Shown here one piece after another: positions 53,940 to 63,974 of a stretch of 64,000 nucleotides of DNA (its first letter is position 1; each line of letters opens with the position of its first letter). The translations under genes were made by a program, and so were the position numbers. The DNA is taken from NCBI RefSeq assembly GCF_024449095.1, contig NZ_CP024627.1, positions 310,001 through 374,000 on the forward strand, read 5' to 3'. Under the pieces are notes generated by a model. The model was not told where the DNA came from. It searched no databases and saw only the letters and a list, made by a program, of their open reading frames with translations. This DNA comes from Vibrio coralliilyticus (GTDB lineage Bacteria; Pseudomonadota; Gammaproteobacteria; Enterobacterales; Vibrionaceae).

Positions 53940-54932
53940 GTGAAAACCACTTTAAGTACCATCGCCGTTGCCACACTGACATCTTTTTCTGCATTGGCAG
54001 CAGATCACACCCTTACCGTTTATACCTACGATTCTTTTGCCGCGGATTGGGGCCCAGGCCCGAAAGTGGAAAAAGCGTTTGAAGCTCAATGTGGCTGTGA
54101 TGTGAACTTTGTTGCTCTTGATGATGGCGTTTCTATTCTTAATCGCCTGCGTCTTGAAGGAGACAACAGCAAAGCGGATATCGTGTTAGGTTTGGACAAT
54201 AACCTGATGGCAGAAGCGCAGAAAACGGGACTGCTAGCCGAGCACAAAGTGGATACCAAATCGGTCAATCTGCCTAACGGCTGGGAAGACAGCACTTTTG
54301 TGCCTTATGACTTCGGTTACTTTGCGTTTGTCTACAACAAAGAAAAGCTTACCAATCCACCAAAGAGCCTTAAAGAGCTGGTGGAATCTCGCGATGATCT
54401 GAAAGTGATTTATCAGGATCCCCGTACGTCAACGCCGGGCCAAGGCCTGATGCTGTGGATGAAATCTGTCTATGGCGATGACGTTACCCCGGCATGGCAA
54501 CAACTGGCTAAGAAAACCGTCACTGTGACAAAAGGTTGGTCTGAGGCTTACTCTATGTTCCTTGAAGGTGAGTCAGACATGGTGTTGTCTTACACTACCT
54601 CACCGGCGTATCACCTGATCGCAGAAAGCGACAGCAAATACGCCGCCGCTGATTTTGCCGAAGGCCATTACACTCAGGTTGAGGTGGCGGCTAAAGTAAA
54701 AGCATCGAAAAACGAAAAATTAGCCGATGAATTTATGACGTTTATCCTTAGCGACGACTTCCAGTCTTTGATGCCAACAGGCAACTGGATGTACCCAGTA
54801 ACTAAAGTCGCACTGCCTGAAGGCTTTGAGACACTGACGGTACCTGAAAAAGCCTTGAGCTTTAGCGCAGAAGAAGTAGCGCAAAATCGAAAATCTTGGA
54901 TACGTGAGTGGCAAAGCGCCTTAACCTTCTAA
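53940..54932 (+). CDS. thiB: Thiamine-binding periplasmic protein
   Basis: ThiB captures thiamine, TMP and TPP in the periplasm for the ThiBPQ importer. The 330-aa protein has a signal peptide (about 1-20, ending ALAADH) and family motifs LTVYTYDSFAADWGPGP and FVPYDFGYFAFVYN. The start is a GTG at 53940 with AAGGAGA 9 nt upstream; the frame is open 15 codons further upstream but that part lacks a ribosome site. The TPP riboswitch precedes it. Confidence 0.95.
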   Translation: MKTTLSTIAVATLTSFSALAADHTLTVYTYDSFAADWGPGPKVEKAFEAQCGCDVNFVALDDGVSILNRLRLEGDNSKADIVLGLDNNLMAEAQKTGLLAEHKVDTKSVNLPNGWEDSTFVPYDFGYFAFVYNKEKLTNPPKSLKELVESRDDLKVIYQDPRTSTPGQGLMLWMKSVYGDDVTPAWQQLAKKTVTVTKGWSEAYSMFLEGESDMVLSYTTSPAYHLIAESDSKYAAADFAEGHYTQVEVAAKVKASKNEKLADEFMTFILSDDFQSLMPTGNWMYPVTKVALPEGFETLTVPEKALSFSAEEVAQNRKSWIREWQSALTF

Positions 54933-54941
54933 GGAGACGCT

Positions 54942-56546
54942 TTGCGTAGTATTCCAAAATTGGGACTCTGGGTCGCGATTGCTATCGCGGCCTTTGTTGT
55001 TTCTGCTCTCGGTGCTTTATTAGTTGCCGCCCCATCTCTGAATATCGCTCAGGTTTGGTCAGACCCTTATTATCGGCATGTCACCAAGTTCAGCTTTTAC
55101 CAGTCGTTCCTGTCGACTCTGCTCAGTGTTGGCTTAGCCATCCCAGTCGCGCACGCACTATCTCGGCGTACCTTTCCTGGTAAATCTTTGCTGCTTAAGC
55201 TGTTTGCTACCACATTAGTACTGCCTGTGCTGGTTGGGGTGTTTGGCTTACTGGCGATTTATGGTAATAGCGGTCTGTTGTCATCAGCTTTAGCATGGTT
55301 TGATTCTAAACTGCCATTTTCGATTTACGGTCTGAACGGTATTTTACTGGCGCATGTGTTTTTTAACCTGCCCTATGCAACGCGCTTGCTATTGCAATCA
55401 TTGGAGTCTATTCCCGCTGAACAGCATAAACTGTGTACTCATCTAGGTATGGGCCATTGGTATAAATTTAAGTGGGTCGAATGGCCTCGCTTGCGTCAGC
55501 AGTTGCCGCACGTGTGTGGCTTGGTGTTTATGCTGTGTTTTACTAGTTTCGCGACGGTAATGGCACTCGGTGGTGGGCCGAAATCGACCACGATAGAACT
55601 GGCGATTTATCAAGCGATCAAATTCGATTTTGACTTGCAGGCAGGGGCATTACTGGCGATATGGCAGATGCTATTGTGTGGCATTATGGCGTTGGCAGTG
55701 CAGCGTTTGACCAAGCCTGTGGCTGTGAGTTCTGGTACACAAGGTCACAACCTTTATATGGCCAAGGATTCCATCTGGTCACGTATCTGGGATTGGAGTT
55801 GGATTGGCCTGAGTATGCTATTAGTGCTGCCACCTTTACTGATGGTGGTGCTCAGTGGCATCAACTCAGAAGCCCTATCAGTGTTTACGGATCAACGATT
55901 TTGGCTGGCGTTATGGTCGTCACTTAAAGTGGCAACATTGGCGAGCGGTATCGCGCTCTCGGCAGGGATTGCAATAATGCTGACCAGCCGTCGATTGCGT
56001 TTGAATGCAAAAAACCGTCATGCGGATCAGATTGAGTTACTGGGAACGATCATTCTTGTCACGCCCGGTTTGGTGATATCTACTGGGTTATTCTTACTAC
56101 TGCGATCTTTTACCGATGTGTTTAGTCTGGCGTTTTTTATTGTGATCGCGGTGAATGCGCTGATGGGTTTGCCTTACGTGATCAAAACCTTGTCACAGCC
56201 GATGCTGCATATCGAGCAGCAATACCAATACGTATGTGCAAGCTTAGGTATGAAAGGCTGGCAGCGCTTTCGCGTTGTTGAATGGCGAGCCCTGAAAAAG
56301 CCGATGGCTCATGCTTTCGCGATCAGTTTTATGTTTGCGGTGGGAGATTTAAGTGCGATTGCCCTATTTGGTAGTCAGGAGTTCCGCACGTTGCCGTTGT
56401 ATCTTTTCCAATTGCTGGGCAGCTATCAGATGGATGCAGCAGCTGTCGTGTCAGTCACTCTGTTACTGCTCAGTGTTGGCTGTTTTGCACTGATTGAAAC
56501 CCTATTTAAGGCAAACTCTAAGGTGACTTATGTTGACCCTCAATGA
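54942..56546 (+). CDS. thiP: Thiamine ABC transporter permease
   Basis: ThiP is the fused two-half permease of the thiamine importer, of the FbpB/CysW superfamily. The 534-aa protein has about 12 spans and two EAA-type loops (CTHLGMGHWYKFKWVEWPRLRQ; CASLGMKGWQRFRVVEWRALKK). It starts with TTG at 54942, with AAGGAG 5 nt upstream. It overlaps thiQ by 17 nt, so ThiP and ThiQ are coupled. Confidence 0.94.
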   Translation: MRSIPKLGLWVAIAIAAFVVSALGALLVAAPSLNIAQVWSDPYYRHVTKFSFYQSFLSTLLSVGLAIPVAHALSRRTFPGKSLLLKLFATTLVLPVLVGVFGLLAIYGNSGLLSSALAWFDSKLPFSIYGLNGILLAHVFFNLPYATRLLLQSLESIPAEQHKLCTHLGMGHWYKFKWVEWPRLRQQLPHVCGLVFMLCFTSFATVMALGGGPKSTTIELAIYQAIKFDFDLQAGALLAIWQMLLCGIMALAVQRLTKPVAVSSGTQGHNLYMAKDSIWSRIWDWSWIGLSMLLVLPPLLMVVLSGINSEALSVFTDQRFWLALWSSLKVATLASGIALSAGIAIMLTSRRLRLNAKNRHADQIELLGTIILVTPGLVISTGLFLLLRSFTDVFSLAFFIVIAVNALMGLPYVIKTLSQPMLHIEQQYQYVCASLGMKGWQRFRVVEWRALKKPMAHAFAISFMFAVGDLSAIALFGSQEFRTLPLYLFQLLGSYQMDAAAVVSVTLLLLSVGCFALIETLFKANSKVTYVDPQ

Positions 56547-57267
56547 TGTTCGTTACTATTACCATCAGGACCTATTCCATTTTGATTTACATATTGAGCA
56601 GGGGAGTCTGGTCGCATTGATGGGGCCGAGTGGGGCAGGTAAATCAACGTTACTGGCCTTGGTCGCAGGCTTTATCGAACCTGAAAGTGGCAGTATTAAA
56701 GCTGGTGGATTAGAGGTTGTGGGCAAAGAGCCTCACCAGCGTCCTTTTGCGATGCTGTTTCAGGAGCATAACCTGTTTGCCCACCTCTCAGTACGTGAAA
56801 ACATCGGATTGGGCCTGCACCCTGGTTTGAAGCTCAACTCAGAGCAAGTCAGTCAGGTGGAACACGCAGCGATGCAGGTCGGTATTGCGGACTATTTGGA
56901 TCGTTTACCTGAGCAATTGTCGGGCGGACAGCGTCAGCGTGTCGCATTGGCTCGTTGCTTTGTTCAGCCTCATCCTATTTGGTTGCTTGATGAACCTTTC
57001 TCGGCGCTTGATCCGGTATTGCGAGAAGAGATGCTCGGACTGGTCAAGCAATTAGCCGCAGAGCGCAATATTACCGTGGTGATGGTGACTCATCATATCA
57101 GTGACGCTAAAGCTATTGCTTCGCATTTTGCCTTTGTTGACCAAGGAAAAGTGGCGGTTGCGGATAAGATAGAACATTTGTCTCAGCAGAACGCCCATCC
57201 AGCTCTGAGCGGCTTTGTCAAAGCTGGTGAGTCATCGTTGGCTAACTTAGGGTTGAATTCAATCTAA
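56530..57267 (+). CDS. thiQ: Thiamine ABC transporter ATPase
   Basis: ThiQ powers thiamine import. The 245-aa protein has Walker A GPSGAGKSTLLALV, Q-loop MLFQEHNLFAHLSV, signature LSGGQRQRVALARC, Walker B WLLDEPFSALDP and the switch His in VMVTHHISDA. It overlaps thiP at the 5' end, and its 3' end overlaps the convergent pglL gene by 9 nt, so there is no intergenic terminator here. Confidence 0.95.
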   Translation: MLTLNDVRYYYHQDLFHFDLHIEQGSLVALMGPSGAGKSTLLALVAGFIEPESGSIKAGGLEVVGKEPHQRPFAMLFQEHNLFAHLSVRENIGLGLHPGLKLNSEQVSQVEHAAMQVGIADYLDRLPEQLSGGQRQRVALARCFVQPHPIWLLDEPFSALDPVLREEMLGLVKQLAAERNITVVMVTHHISDAKAIASHFAFVDQGKVAVADKIEHLSQQNAHPALSGFVKAGESSLANLGLNSI

Positions 57268-59031
57268 TTGCTTTTCGCTGTCGGCTTTTAGTGCATCAAT
57301 ATCTGGCGCAATATACTGTACGTGTGAGAAATCTCGTTCAGGAAATAGATATTGGGCTTCTCTGCGAATTTGCTCGGCACGTTCGCTGTCGCCTAAGCCT
57401 TGGTAAGCAAGGATTAAGTTGTTATAAAACGCCGGCCTTGGCTTGTCTTTAATAATCTGAAGTGACCAGTCAATGTAGGGCTGGATGAACTTTGCTTCCT
57501 GACGATAAAGGCCAATATTGAGATAGGTGCTATAAATGTCCCAATCGTATCTGTCTTTCCAAACGATTGGATTAGTCACTTCATTGAGCAAGTCTGGGTC
57601 TTTAGGCGTTGATGTTTCAAACTTCGTCAACACATAGTTGGTATGTAGGGCTGTCAGCATATAGAAGCTGACTAGGATGGGTACGATTAAGCTCATCACT
57701 CGAAAGAGTGTTTTACTGACAATGCTAATGGATGCGAGACGGTATGAGCCAGCACGTTGATCTATCCAAAAGAGCAAAACCACAAAGGTAATCCAGTGGA
57801 TGGCTGAATGGTAAAAAGGGTACTCCAATTGGCTATGCAGAACGATAGGGACAAATAAAGCAAACATAGCTAAGCGAGTACCTTTTTTCGCGTTGTATAT
57901 CCGAAGTAACACCATCACGGCAGCAAGCATGATGGCTAAAACAGGCAATAACCCCCCTTCAACTCCCCAATAGAGCAGTTCATTATGTGGGTGATCCATC
58001 GCAGCCAAACCTGGATGATAGCTAGGGTTTAGCTGATGCTGGCGGGCCGTGTAGACAATATATTCAGGCTCAAATCGTCCGTAGCCATAACCTGTGAAGG
58101 GCTTCTCGACTAGCATATCCAGAGTTTGTGGAAAGGTGTACTGTCGCGGGCCTTCCAGATTAGCGCGCTGCGTGGCAAGAGAATCTCCAGCCGACAGGAG
58201 ATTAATACTGCTACCTATAGATAAACCCAGGCAGATGGCGGCTAGCCATCCCCAAAAGCGCTTTTTTGTGGCAAATCGGTATAAGTAAGGTAACAGCAAC
58301 ATGACAGCAAGCAAGGCGCCTAACCAGCCGGTGCGAGAAGCAATCAGTATCAAAAGTGGAACTGTCACAACTGGCATGACGTAGAGTAGTAGCACTTCAC
58401 TGAGTTGGCGGTGATATTTTTTGGGGTGTCGAGTGAGTAGGTACCCGGAAAGAACTAGGCCTGTCGCGAGAAAACTCGCCATGACGTTCGGCTGTTGAAA
58501 AATACCATAGGGGCGGTTTTGGGCGGTATCGTAGCCAAATAGATTATTAGGCTGAAGAACGAAGTATTGTACCCAACCAAATAGGGCTTGAATGAAAACC
58601 GCGATGGTAATAAACCACAGTAAACGCTGTTTTTGTTTGTTACTGAAACGAAATTGTTGCAGCACGAAAAAGAGGGTAAAACCTGCCCAAAGGCCGATAA
58701 GCTTGCCTTGAGATAAAGAAAAGTCTGACTTGGGGTAGAGCACAGGTATGGTTAGTAGTAAACAACAAATGAAGAGCCCTATAGTCAGTTTGTTGTATCG
58801 CAGTACCCCTTGTGTCCCTGCTTGATATAATCCCAACGCGAGAGAAAGGCTGACAGCAATCCAAGTGGTCGCATTAAAAGACAATGCCAGCCCAGACCCT
58901 CCGGGGTTAGGCATAAAAATGTGCATTGCGAGCAGAAACACTATTGCAATAGAAACAAGAAATGGCTTGGTGAGTGGAAGTTTAGGCGCTTGAGGCTCTA
59001 AGCTTGTCCCTGCTAAATGGGTAGTTGCCAT
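57259..59031 (-). CDS. pglL: PglL-type O-oligosaccharyltransferase / Wzy-like ligase
   Basis: A 590-aa inner-membrane protein with about 12 predicted spans and the Wzy_C motif around ALDHPHNELLYWGVEGG (catalytic-type His), followed by a C-terminal periplasmic or soluble tail with TPR-like text (LILAYQGLGDSERAEQIRREAQ). The location next to uvrA is that of the V. cholerae protein shown to act as a bacterial O-oligosaccharyltransferase. O-antigen ligases share the fold, so the substrate is not proven. The acceptor pilin or protein is not in this window. Confidence 0.82.
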   Translation of the reverse strand: MATTHLAGTSLEPQAPKLPLTKPFLVSIAIVFLLAMHIFMPNPGGSGLALSFNATTWIAVSLSLALGLYQAGTQGVLRYNKLTIGLFICCLLLTIPVLYPKSDFSLSQGKLIGLWAGFTLFFVLQQFRFSNKQKQRLLWFITIAVFIQALFGWVQYFVLQPNNLFGYDTAQNRPYGIFQQPNVMASFLATGLVLSGYLLTRHPKKYHRQLSEVLLLYVMPVVTVPLLILIASRTGWLGALLAVMLLLPYLYRFATKKRFWGWLAAICLGLSIGSSINLLSAGDSLATQRANLEGPRQYTFPQTLDMLVEKPFTGYGYGRFEPEYIVYTARQHQLNPSYHPGLAAMDHPHNELLYWGVEGGLLPVLAIMLAAVMVLLRIYNAKKGTRLAMFALFVPIVLHSQLEYPFYHSAIHWITFVVLLFWIDQRAGSYRLASISIVSKTLFRVMSLIVPILVSFYMLTALHTNYVLTKFETSTPKDPDLLNEVTNPIVWKDRYDWDIYSTYLNIGLYRQEAKFIQPYIDWSLQIIKDKPRPAFYNNLILAYQGLGDSERAEQIRREAQYLFPERDFSHVQYIAPDIDALKADSEKQLD

Positions 59032-59051
59032 CGATGATTATGTCCTTAAAA

Positions 59052-59080
59052 GAAAACAGACCAAATTCTGGTCTGTTTAA
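59052..59080 (-). terminator. Terminator after uvrA
   Basis: A perfect stem AAACAGACCA/TGGTCTGTTT with a 5-nt loop; on the minus strand it is followed by TTCTTTT. It lies between uvrA and pglL. Confidence 0.85.
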
Positions 59081-59094
59081 TTTACTACTTTTCG

Positions 59095-61917
59095 TTATTT
59101 TAACATAGGCTTGAGGAACCTTGCGGTATGAGAACCTGTGACCTTAGCGACCTCTTCAGGTGTGCCTTGGGCAATAATTTCACCGCCACCTTGCCCGCCT
59201 TCTGGACCTAGATCCACAATCCAGTCTGAGGTTTTAATCACATCAAGGTTATGCTCAATAACAACCACAGTATTGCCGTGATCTCGTAGACGATGCAGTA
59301 CCGTTAACAGTTGCTGAATATCATGGAAGTGTAAGCCCGTTGTGGGTTCATCTAAGATATAGAGTGTTTTGCCTGTATCGCGCTTTGACAACTCTCGAGC
59401 TAGCTTAACACGTTGCGCTTCACCACCGGATAAGGTCGTTGCCGCCTGACCTAGTCGGATGTATGACAGACCGACATCCATCAGAGTTTGCAACTTACGG
59501 GCAATAACAGGCACAGGGTCGAAAAATTCGCGAGCATCTTCAACCGTCATTCCGAGTACTTCATCAATCGTCTTGCCTTTGTAATGAACTTCCAGCGTTT
59601 CGCGGTTATAGCGTTTTCCTTTACATACGTCACAAGGTACATAGACATCAGGCAGGAAATGCATTTCTACTTTGATTACACCATCACCTTGACAGGCCTC
59701 ACAGCGACCACCGCGTACGTTGAAGCTGAAGCGACCCGGTTTATAGCCTCGAGCTCTTGCTTCCTGAGTACCGGCAAATAATTCACGAATCGGGGTAAAG
59801 ATCCCCGTATAAGTTGCAGGGTTGGAGCGTGGTGTGCGCCCAATCGGGCTTTGATCGATGTCGATGACCTTATCAAAATGCTCTAGCCCTTTTATTTTTT
59901 GGTAAGGTGATGGGGTCGCAGTTGTTGCACCGTTGAGTTGAGTGTGGGCAATTTTAAAGAAAGTATCGTTAATCAAAGTCGACTTACCTGATCCCGATAC
60001 GCCAGTCACACAGGTAAACAAGCCAACTGGAATCGTTAATGTGACATCTTTAAGGTTGTTGCCTGTTGCCCCGAACAACTCGACCACTTTTTTATTATTT
60101 ATAGGAGTGCGTTGTTTAGGCACTTCAATTTTTTTCGCACCACTAAGGTACTGACCCGTTAGAGACTCTGGAGTGGCGACAATCTCTTCCATGGTGCCTT
60201 CTGCGACTACATTACCACCATGAACCCCGGCGCCGGGGCCAATATCGATCACATGATCCGCCATTCTAATTGCATCTTCATCGTGTTCAACGACCAAGAC
60301 GGTATTGCCCAAATCACGTAGATGGGTCAGGGTATTCAAGAGTCGTTCGTTGTCGCGTTGGTGTAGCCCGATGGAGGGTTCATCCAGCACGTACATGACT
60401 CCGACTAACCCTGCACCAATCTGGCTGGCGAGTCGAATTCGTTGTGCTTCACCACCGGATAAAGTTTCGGCACTACGGGAAAGGTTGAGGTAGTTGAGGC
60501 CAACGTTCACTAGGAATTGGAGACGATCATTGATCTCCTTCATCACTTTCTCTGCGATTTGAGCCCTTTGCCCTTCTAGCTCTAGTGACGCAAAGAAACC
60601 GAGCGCATCGGCAATGCTTAACTCAACAATCTCGGGCAATGTTGTATCGCCAATAAACACATTACGGGCTTCAAGACGAAGACGGCTGCCTTCACAGCTA
60701 GAGCAGGTACGAGTCGAAATATATTTTGCCAAGTCCTCACGGACCGCATTTGACTCTGTATCTCGATAACGACGTTCTAAAGTGTTCAGTATCCCTTCAA
60801 ATGGGTGACGTTTCACACGAATATCACCGCGATCATTGATGTATTTAAACTCAACCTCAGTTCGCCCCGAGCCATTCAGCACTACATCACGAACTTTCTT
60901 CGGTAAGGACTTAAAAGGAGCTTTAAGATCGAAATCAAAGTGCTCAGCTAAGGAAGAGAGCATTTGGAAGTAATAGTAGTTCTTTTGATCCCACCCCCTA
61001 ATGGCTCCTTCTGCCAAGCTTAAGGAGTCATCAAGAATAACTCTCGCGGGGTCAAAGTATTGTTGCACACCAAGGCCGTCACAGGTGTGGCACGCCCCCG
61101 CTGGATTATTGAATGAGAAAAGCCTTGGCTCTAACTCTTGCATACTGTAACCACAGTGCGGACAAGCAAAGTTAGCAGAAAACACCACCTCTTCACCATT
61201 ACCGTCCATAGGCGCAACCACTGCAATACCGCCAGAAAGTTCCAGTGTGGTTTCAAAGGACTCTGCCAGCCTCTGCTGTAGGTCATCGCGCACTTTAAAG
61301 CGATCTACGACCACTTCGATGGTGTGTTTCTTGTGCAGCTCTAAGGTCGGAGGATCCGATAAATCGCAGGTTTCACCATCGATACGAGCACGGATAAAAC
61401 CTTGCGCTGCGAGGTTTTCCAGTGTTTTTACATGCTCACCTTTACGCTCTTTAACGATGGGAGCCAGTAGCATCATTTTAGAGCCTGCTGGCAGTTCCAA
61501 TACTTTATCGACCATCTGTGAGATGGTTTGGGCGGTGAGTGGAACCTTATGTTCTGGGCAGCGGGGCTCACCGACTCGTGCATAGAGTAAACGTAAATAG
61601 TCGTAGACTTCAGTAATGGTACCGACGGTTGAGCGAGGATTGTGTGATGTTGATTTTTGTTCAATGGAGATGGCAGGGGATAGACCTTCGATATGGTCAA
61701 CATCTGGCTTTTCCATTAAAGATAAAAATTGACGAGCGTAAGCGGATAGTGACTCAACATAGCGCCGCTGACCTTCCGCATATAAAGTATCAAAGGCAAG
61801 TGATGACTTACCTGAACCTGATAATCCAGTAATGACGATGAGTTTATCTCGGGGGATAGTCAGATTGACATTTTTTAAGTTATGAGTGCGTGCGCCGCGA
61901 ACTTCGATCTTATCCAT
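59095..61917 (-). CDS. uvrA: Excinuclease ABC subunit A
   Basis: UvrA is the damage-sensing ATPase of nucleotide-excision repair. The 940-aa protein has two ABC domains: Walker [17 protein letters not shown] near residue 31 and [16 protein letters not shown] near residue 640, two LSGGEAQR signatures, and zinc fingers (CPHCGYSM with [16 protein letters not shown] with CDVCKGKR). A perfect LexA box lies about 70-85 bp upstream. It is separated from galU by the galU terminator. ssb is not adjacent, unlike E. coli. Confidence 0.98.
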   Translation of the reverse strand: MDKIEVRGARTHNLKNVNLTIPRDKLIVITGLSGSGKSSLAFDTLYAEGQRRYVESLSAYARQFLSLMEKPDVDHIEGLSPAISIEQKSTSHNPRSTVGTITEVYDYLRLLYARVGEPRCPEHKVPLTAQTISQMVDKVLELPAGSKMMLLAPIVKERKGEHVKTLENLAAQGFIRARIDGETCDLSDPPTLELHKKHTIEVVVDRFKVRDDLQQRLAESFETTLELSGGIAVVAPMDGNGEEVVFSANFACPHCGYSMQELEPRLFSFNNPAGACHTCDGLGVQQYFDPARVILDDSLSLAEGAIRGWDQKNYYYFQMLSSLAEHFDFDLKAPFKSLPKKVRDVVLNGSGRTEVEFKYINDRGDIRVKRHPFEGILNTLERRYRDTESNAVREDLAKYISTRTCSSCEGSRLRLEARNVFIGDTTLPEIVELSIADALGFFASLELEGQRAQIAEKVMKEINDRLQFLVNVGLNYLNLSRSAETLSGGEAQRIRLASQIGAGLVGVMYVLDEPSIGLHQRDNERLLNTLTHLRDLGNTVLVVEHDEDAIRMADHVIDIGPGAGVHGGNVVAEGTMEEIVATPESLTGQYLSGAKKIEVPKQRTPINNKKVVELFGATGNNLKDVTLTIPVGLFTCVTGVSGSGKSTLINDTFFKIAHTQLNGATTATPSPYQKIKGLEHFDKVIDIDQSPIGRTPRSNPATYTGIFTPIRELFAGTQEARARGYKPGRFSFNVRGGRCEACQGDGVIKVEMHFLPDVYVPCDVCKGKRYNRETLEVHYKGKTIDEVLGMTVEDAREFFDPVPVIARKLQTLMDVGLSYIRLGQAATTLSGGEAQRVKLARELSKRDTGKTLYILDEPTTGLHFHDIQQLLTVLHRLRDHGNTVVVIEHNLDVIKTSDWIVDLGPEGGQGGGEIIAQGTPEEVAKVTGSHTARFLKPMLK

Positions 61918-61983
61918 TGCTCTCGCTCAATGTAAAAACAAGTGGGCTAAGTATTACATAGAGTGATAAATGTTCAAAGAAAA

Positions 61984-62003
61984 TACTGTATGAAAAAACA
62001 GTA
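61984..62003. promoter_or_regulatory. LexA (SOS) box of uvrA
   Basis: TACTGTATGAAAAAACAGTA has the full CTGT-N8-ACAG core with TA flanks and reads the same way in both half-sites. It lies 67 bp upstream of the uvrA ATG and predicts SOS induction. Confidence 0.9.
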
Positions 62004-62036
62004 ATAAAAAAGGCTGCTCACAGAGCAGCCTTTGAA
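62004..62036 (-). terminator. Terminator after galU
   Basis: A stem AAAGGCTGCTC/GAGCAGCCTTT with an ACA loop; on the minus strand it is followed by a T-run. It abuts the LexA box of uvrA. Confidence 0.9.
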
Positions 62037-62053
62037 AAAAGAGAAATAAACCA

Positions 62054-62926
62054 TTAGGCTTCTTTGGTTGTACTTTGTTTACCCAACTCAGATTTCTTGC
62101 TGTCTTTAAGGTAAAGGTTCTCAAAACAGTAGTTAGTGGCTTCGATGTAACCTTCAACGCTACCGCAGTCAAAACGTTGGCCTTTGAATTTGTAGGCCAG
62201 AACACAGCCTGCTTTAGCCTGTTTCAGAAGGGCATCTGTAATCTGAATTTCACCGCCTTTGCCTGGCTCGGTATTTTCGATCAGCTCGAAGATATCTGGA
62301 GTCAGGATATAGCGACCAATGATAGCGAGGTTACTTGGGGCGGTACCAGGTTCTGGCTTTTCAACCATGTCATCAACGCGATAGATATCGTCTTTGATCA
62401 TTTCACCTGAAATCACACCGTACTTATGTGTTTCATCAGCAGGCACTTCTTGTACGGCAACAATTGAGCAGCGGAACTGTTTAAACAGTGCCACCATTTG
62501 CGCCAGCACACCTTCTTGTTCGTTGACGCAAAGGTCATCCGCCAGAACTACAGCGAAAGGTTCATCACCGATGAGTTCACGCCCAGTCAGAATTGCATGA
62601 CCCAACCCTTTCATCTCGCGTTGACGGATGTAGGTGAAGTTAGCACTTTCGATGATATCGCGGATATCGACTAAGAGCTCTTCTTTGTTCGTCCCACTGA
62701 TTTGGTGTTCCAATTCGTAGTTTTTATCAAAGTGATCCATGATCGAGTGTTTACCACGACCTGTGACAATACACATACCATTCATTCCGGCTTGAATCGC
62801 TTCCTCTACACCGTATTCAATCAATGGCTTGTTAACGACAGGCATCATTTCTTTAGGCATGGATTTGGTCGCTGGGAGAAAGCGAGTTCCATAGCCTGCT
62901 GCCGGGAAAAGGCACTTTTTGATCAT
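62054..62926 (-). CDS. galU: UTP-glucose-1-phosphate uridylyltransferase
   Basis: GalU makes UDP-glucose for LPS, capsule and osmoprotectant synthesis. The 290-aa protein has the nucleotidyl-transferase start KCLFPAAGYGTRFLPATKSMPKEMMP, VLADDLCVN and VEKPEPGTAPSNLAIIGRYIL. It ends with a lysine-rich tail. The uvrA-galU-qstR order is the usual one in vibrios. A strong terminator follows. Confidence 0.96.
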   Translation of the reverse strand: MIKKCLFPAAGYGTRFLPATKSMPKEMMPVVNKPLIEYGVEEAIQAGMNGMCIVTGRGKHSIMDHFDKNYELEHQISGTNKEELLVDIRDIIESANFTYIRQREMKGLGHAILTGRELIGDEPFAVVLADDLCVNEQEGVLAQMVALFKQFRCSIVAVQEVPADETHKYGVISGEMIKDDIYRVDDMVEKPEPGTAPSNLAIIGRYILTPDIFELIENTEPGKGGEIQITDALLKQAKAGCVLAYKFKGQRFDCGSVEGYIEATNYCFENLYLKDSKKSELGKQSTTKEA

Positions 62927-63045
62927 GTTAAAACCCTATATCTGTATTTCGTCTTTTATATAGCTGGCGCAACCATATCACTTTTTGCATGAATGAATAA
63001 TGACTATAGAAGCGAAAACGTGAGTTTTTGCACATTGGATTATAT

Positions 63046-63705
63046 TTAAGACATCATATGTTGATTGGCCCAAGCGATGGCTTGCACTCTATTCTTGACC
63101 GAGAGCTTTTTAAAGATTTGGTATAAATGAGACTTCACCGTGAACTCACTGATAAACAGGTCTTCGGCAATCTGCATATTTGATGCGCCAGTTTTTAAAC
63201 AGCGAAGAATTTGGATCTCGCGGGCTGTTAAATCTACTGTCGCGGGTGCGGTCTGGCTTAATACTACATGGCGGTAATAGTGCAGTAGCTGAGCGGCGAC
63301 CTTACGTGGCAGCCAGTTTTGGCTGTTGATGACTTCACCACATCCTTTGGCGACTGCTTCAATAGACTCCTCTTGGTAAAATAAGGCTTTGAGGTTGCCA
63401 AAACGTAATAGTTCTTCTGTAGTCAGTCTTTTCTCGACATTAAAAATGATCGTCTCAAACATTTTATTCGACAGAGGGAGGTCGCGAATCTGGTTGTTAA
63501 GCTTTTGATAATTGTTGTGATCTATCATTAGGATCTTATGTTTATGTTGTTGCATGGCAAGCATGAGTTCATTGGGCTCAATACGTGGAATGTCGATACT
63601 GAGTAGCTTTTCTACTTGATGGATAAGGTGATGGGGTTTCGATGTATCTTCACAAAGAAAGTAGATAGTTCGGGCGTAAATGTTTTTGGCCATAAGGTTC
63701 TTCAT
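63046..63705 (-). CDS. qstR: LuxR-family regulator QstR-like
   Basis: A 219-aa LuxR/CsgD-type protein with an N-terminal receiver-like domain lacking a clear phospho-Asp pocket and a C-terminal LuxR HTH (about 155-215, LTAREIQILRCLKTGASNMQIAEDLFISEFTVKSHLYQIFKK is read in parts: LTAREIQIL and FTVKSHLY). In V. cholerae, QstR sits between galU and ssb and activates DNA-uptake and type-VI genes under HapR and TfoX. Gene order supports the name; similarity to VpsT/CsgD is also present. An LuxR/HapR-like site lies upstream. Confidence 0.78.
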   Translation of the reverse strand: MKNLMAKNIYARTIYFLCEDTSKPHHLIHQVEKLLSIDIPRIEPNELMLAMQQHKHKILMIDHNNYQKLNNQIRDLPLSNKMFETIIFNVEKRLTTEELLRFGNLKALFYQEESIEAVAKGCGEVINSQNWLPRKVAAQLLHYYRHVVLSQTAPATVDLTAREIQILRCLKTGASNMQIAEDLFISEFTVKSHLYQIFKKLSVKNRVQAIAWANQHMMS

Positions 63706-63786
63706 TCGGTTTAATTGAGGTGTTGGCAGAGTGAATGAGAAATTTGACCAGTGCGAATCAAGTTTACAGGATTGCGTTCAATTTCA

Positions 63787-63816
63787 TATTGATAAGTAAT
63801 CATTAAATCTATCAAT
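63787..63816. promoter_or_regulatory. LuxR/HapR-like site upstream of qstR
   Basis: TATTGAT (63787-63793) with ATTGATA (63788-63794) and TATCAAT (63810-63816) are the half-sites of the vibrio LuxR/HapR box. They are 15 bp apart rather than 4; a tighter but imperfect TATTGAT-N5-ATCATTA also fits. The site lies 82-111 bp upstream of qstR. Confidence 0.5.
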
Positions 63817-63974
63817 CGAACAATAGATTGAATTTACTCGAAAATAGATGTGCCCTGAGTTGGGCTGATGACTTTGTGAGCTCATGGTGTGGATTGCAAT
63901 TTGTTCGAAGGCTAAAGCGTGTTATCCTAGTGCGCTATTTTTAAGGTTAATAGAGAATTTAGACGGAGCGAATC

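Noticed and set aside
63706..63974. LexA box shared by ssb and qstR
   Set aside because: No CTGT-N8-ACAG or close variant was found in this spacer.
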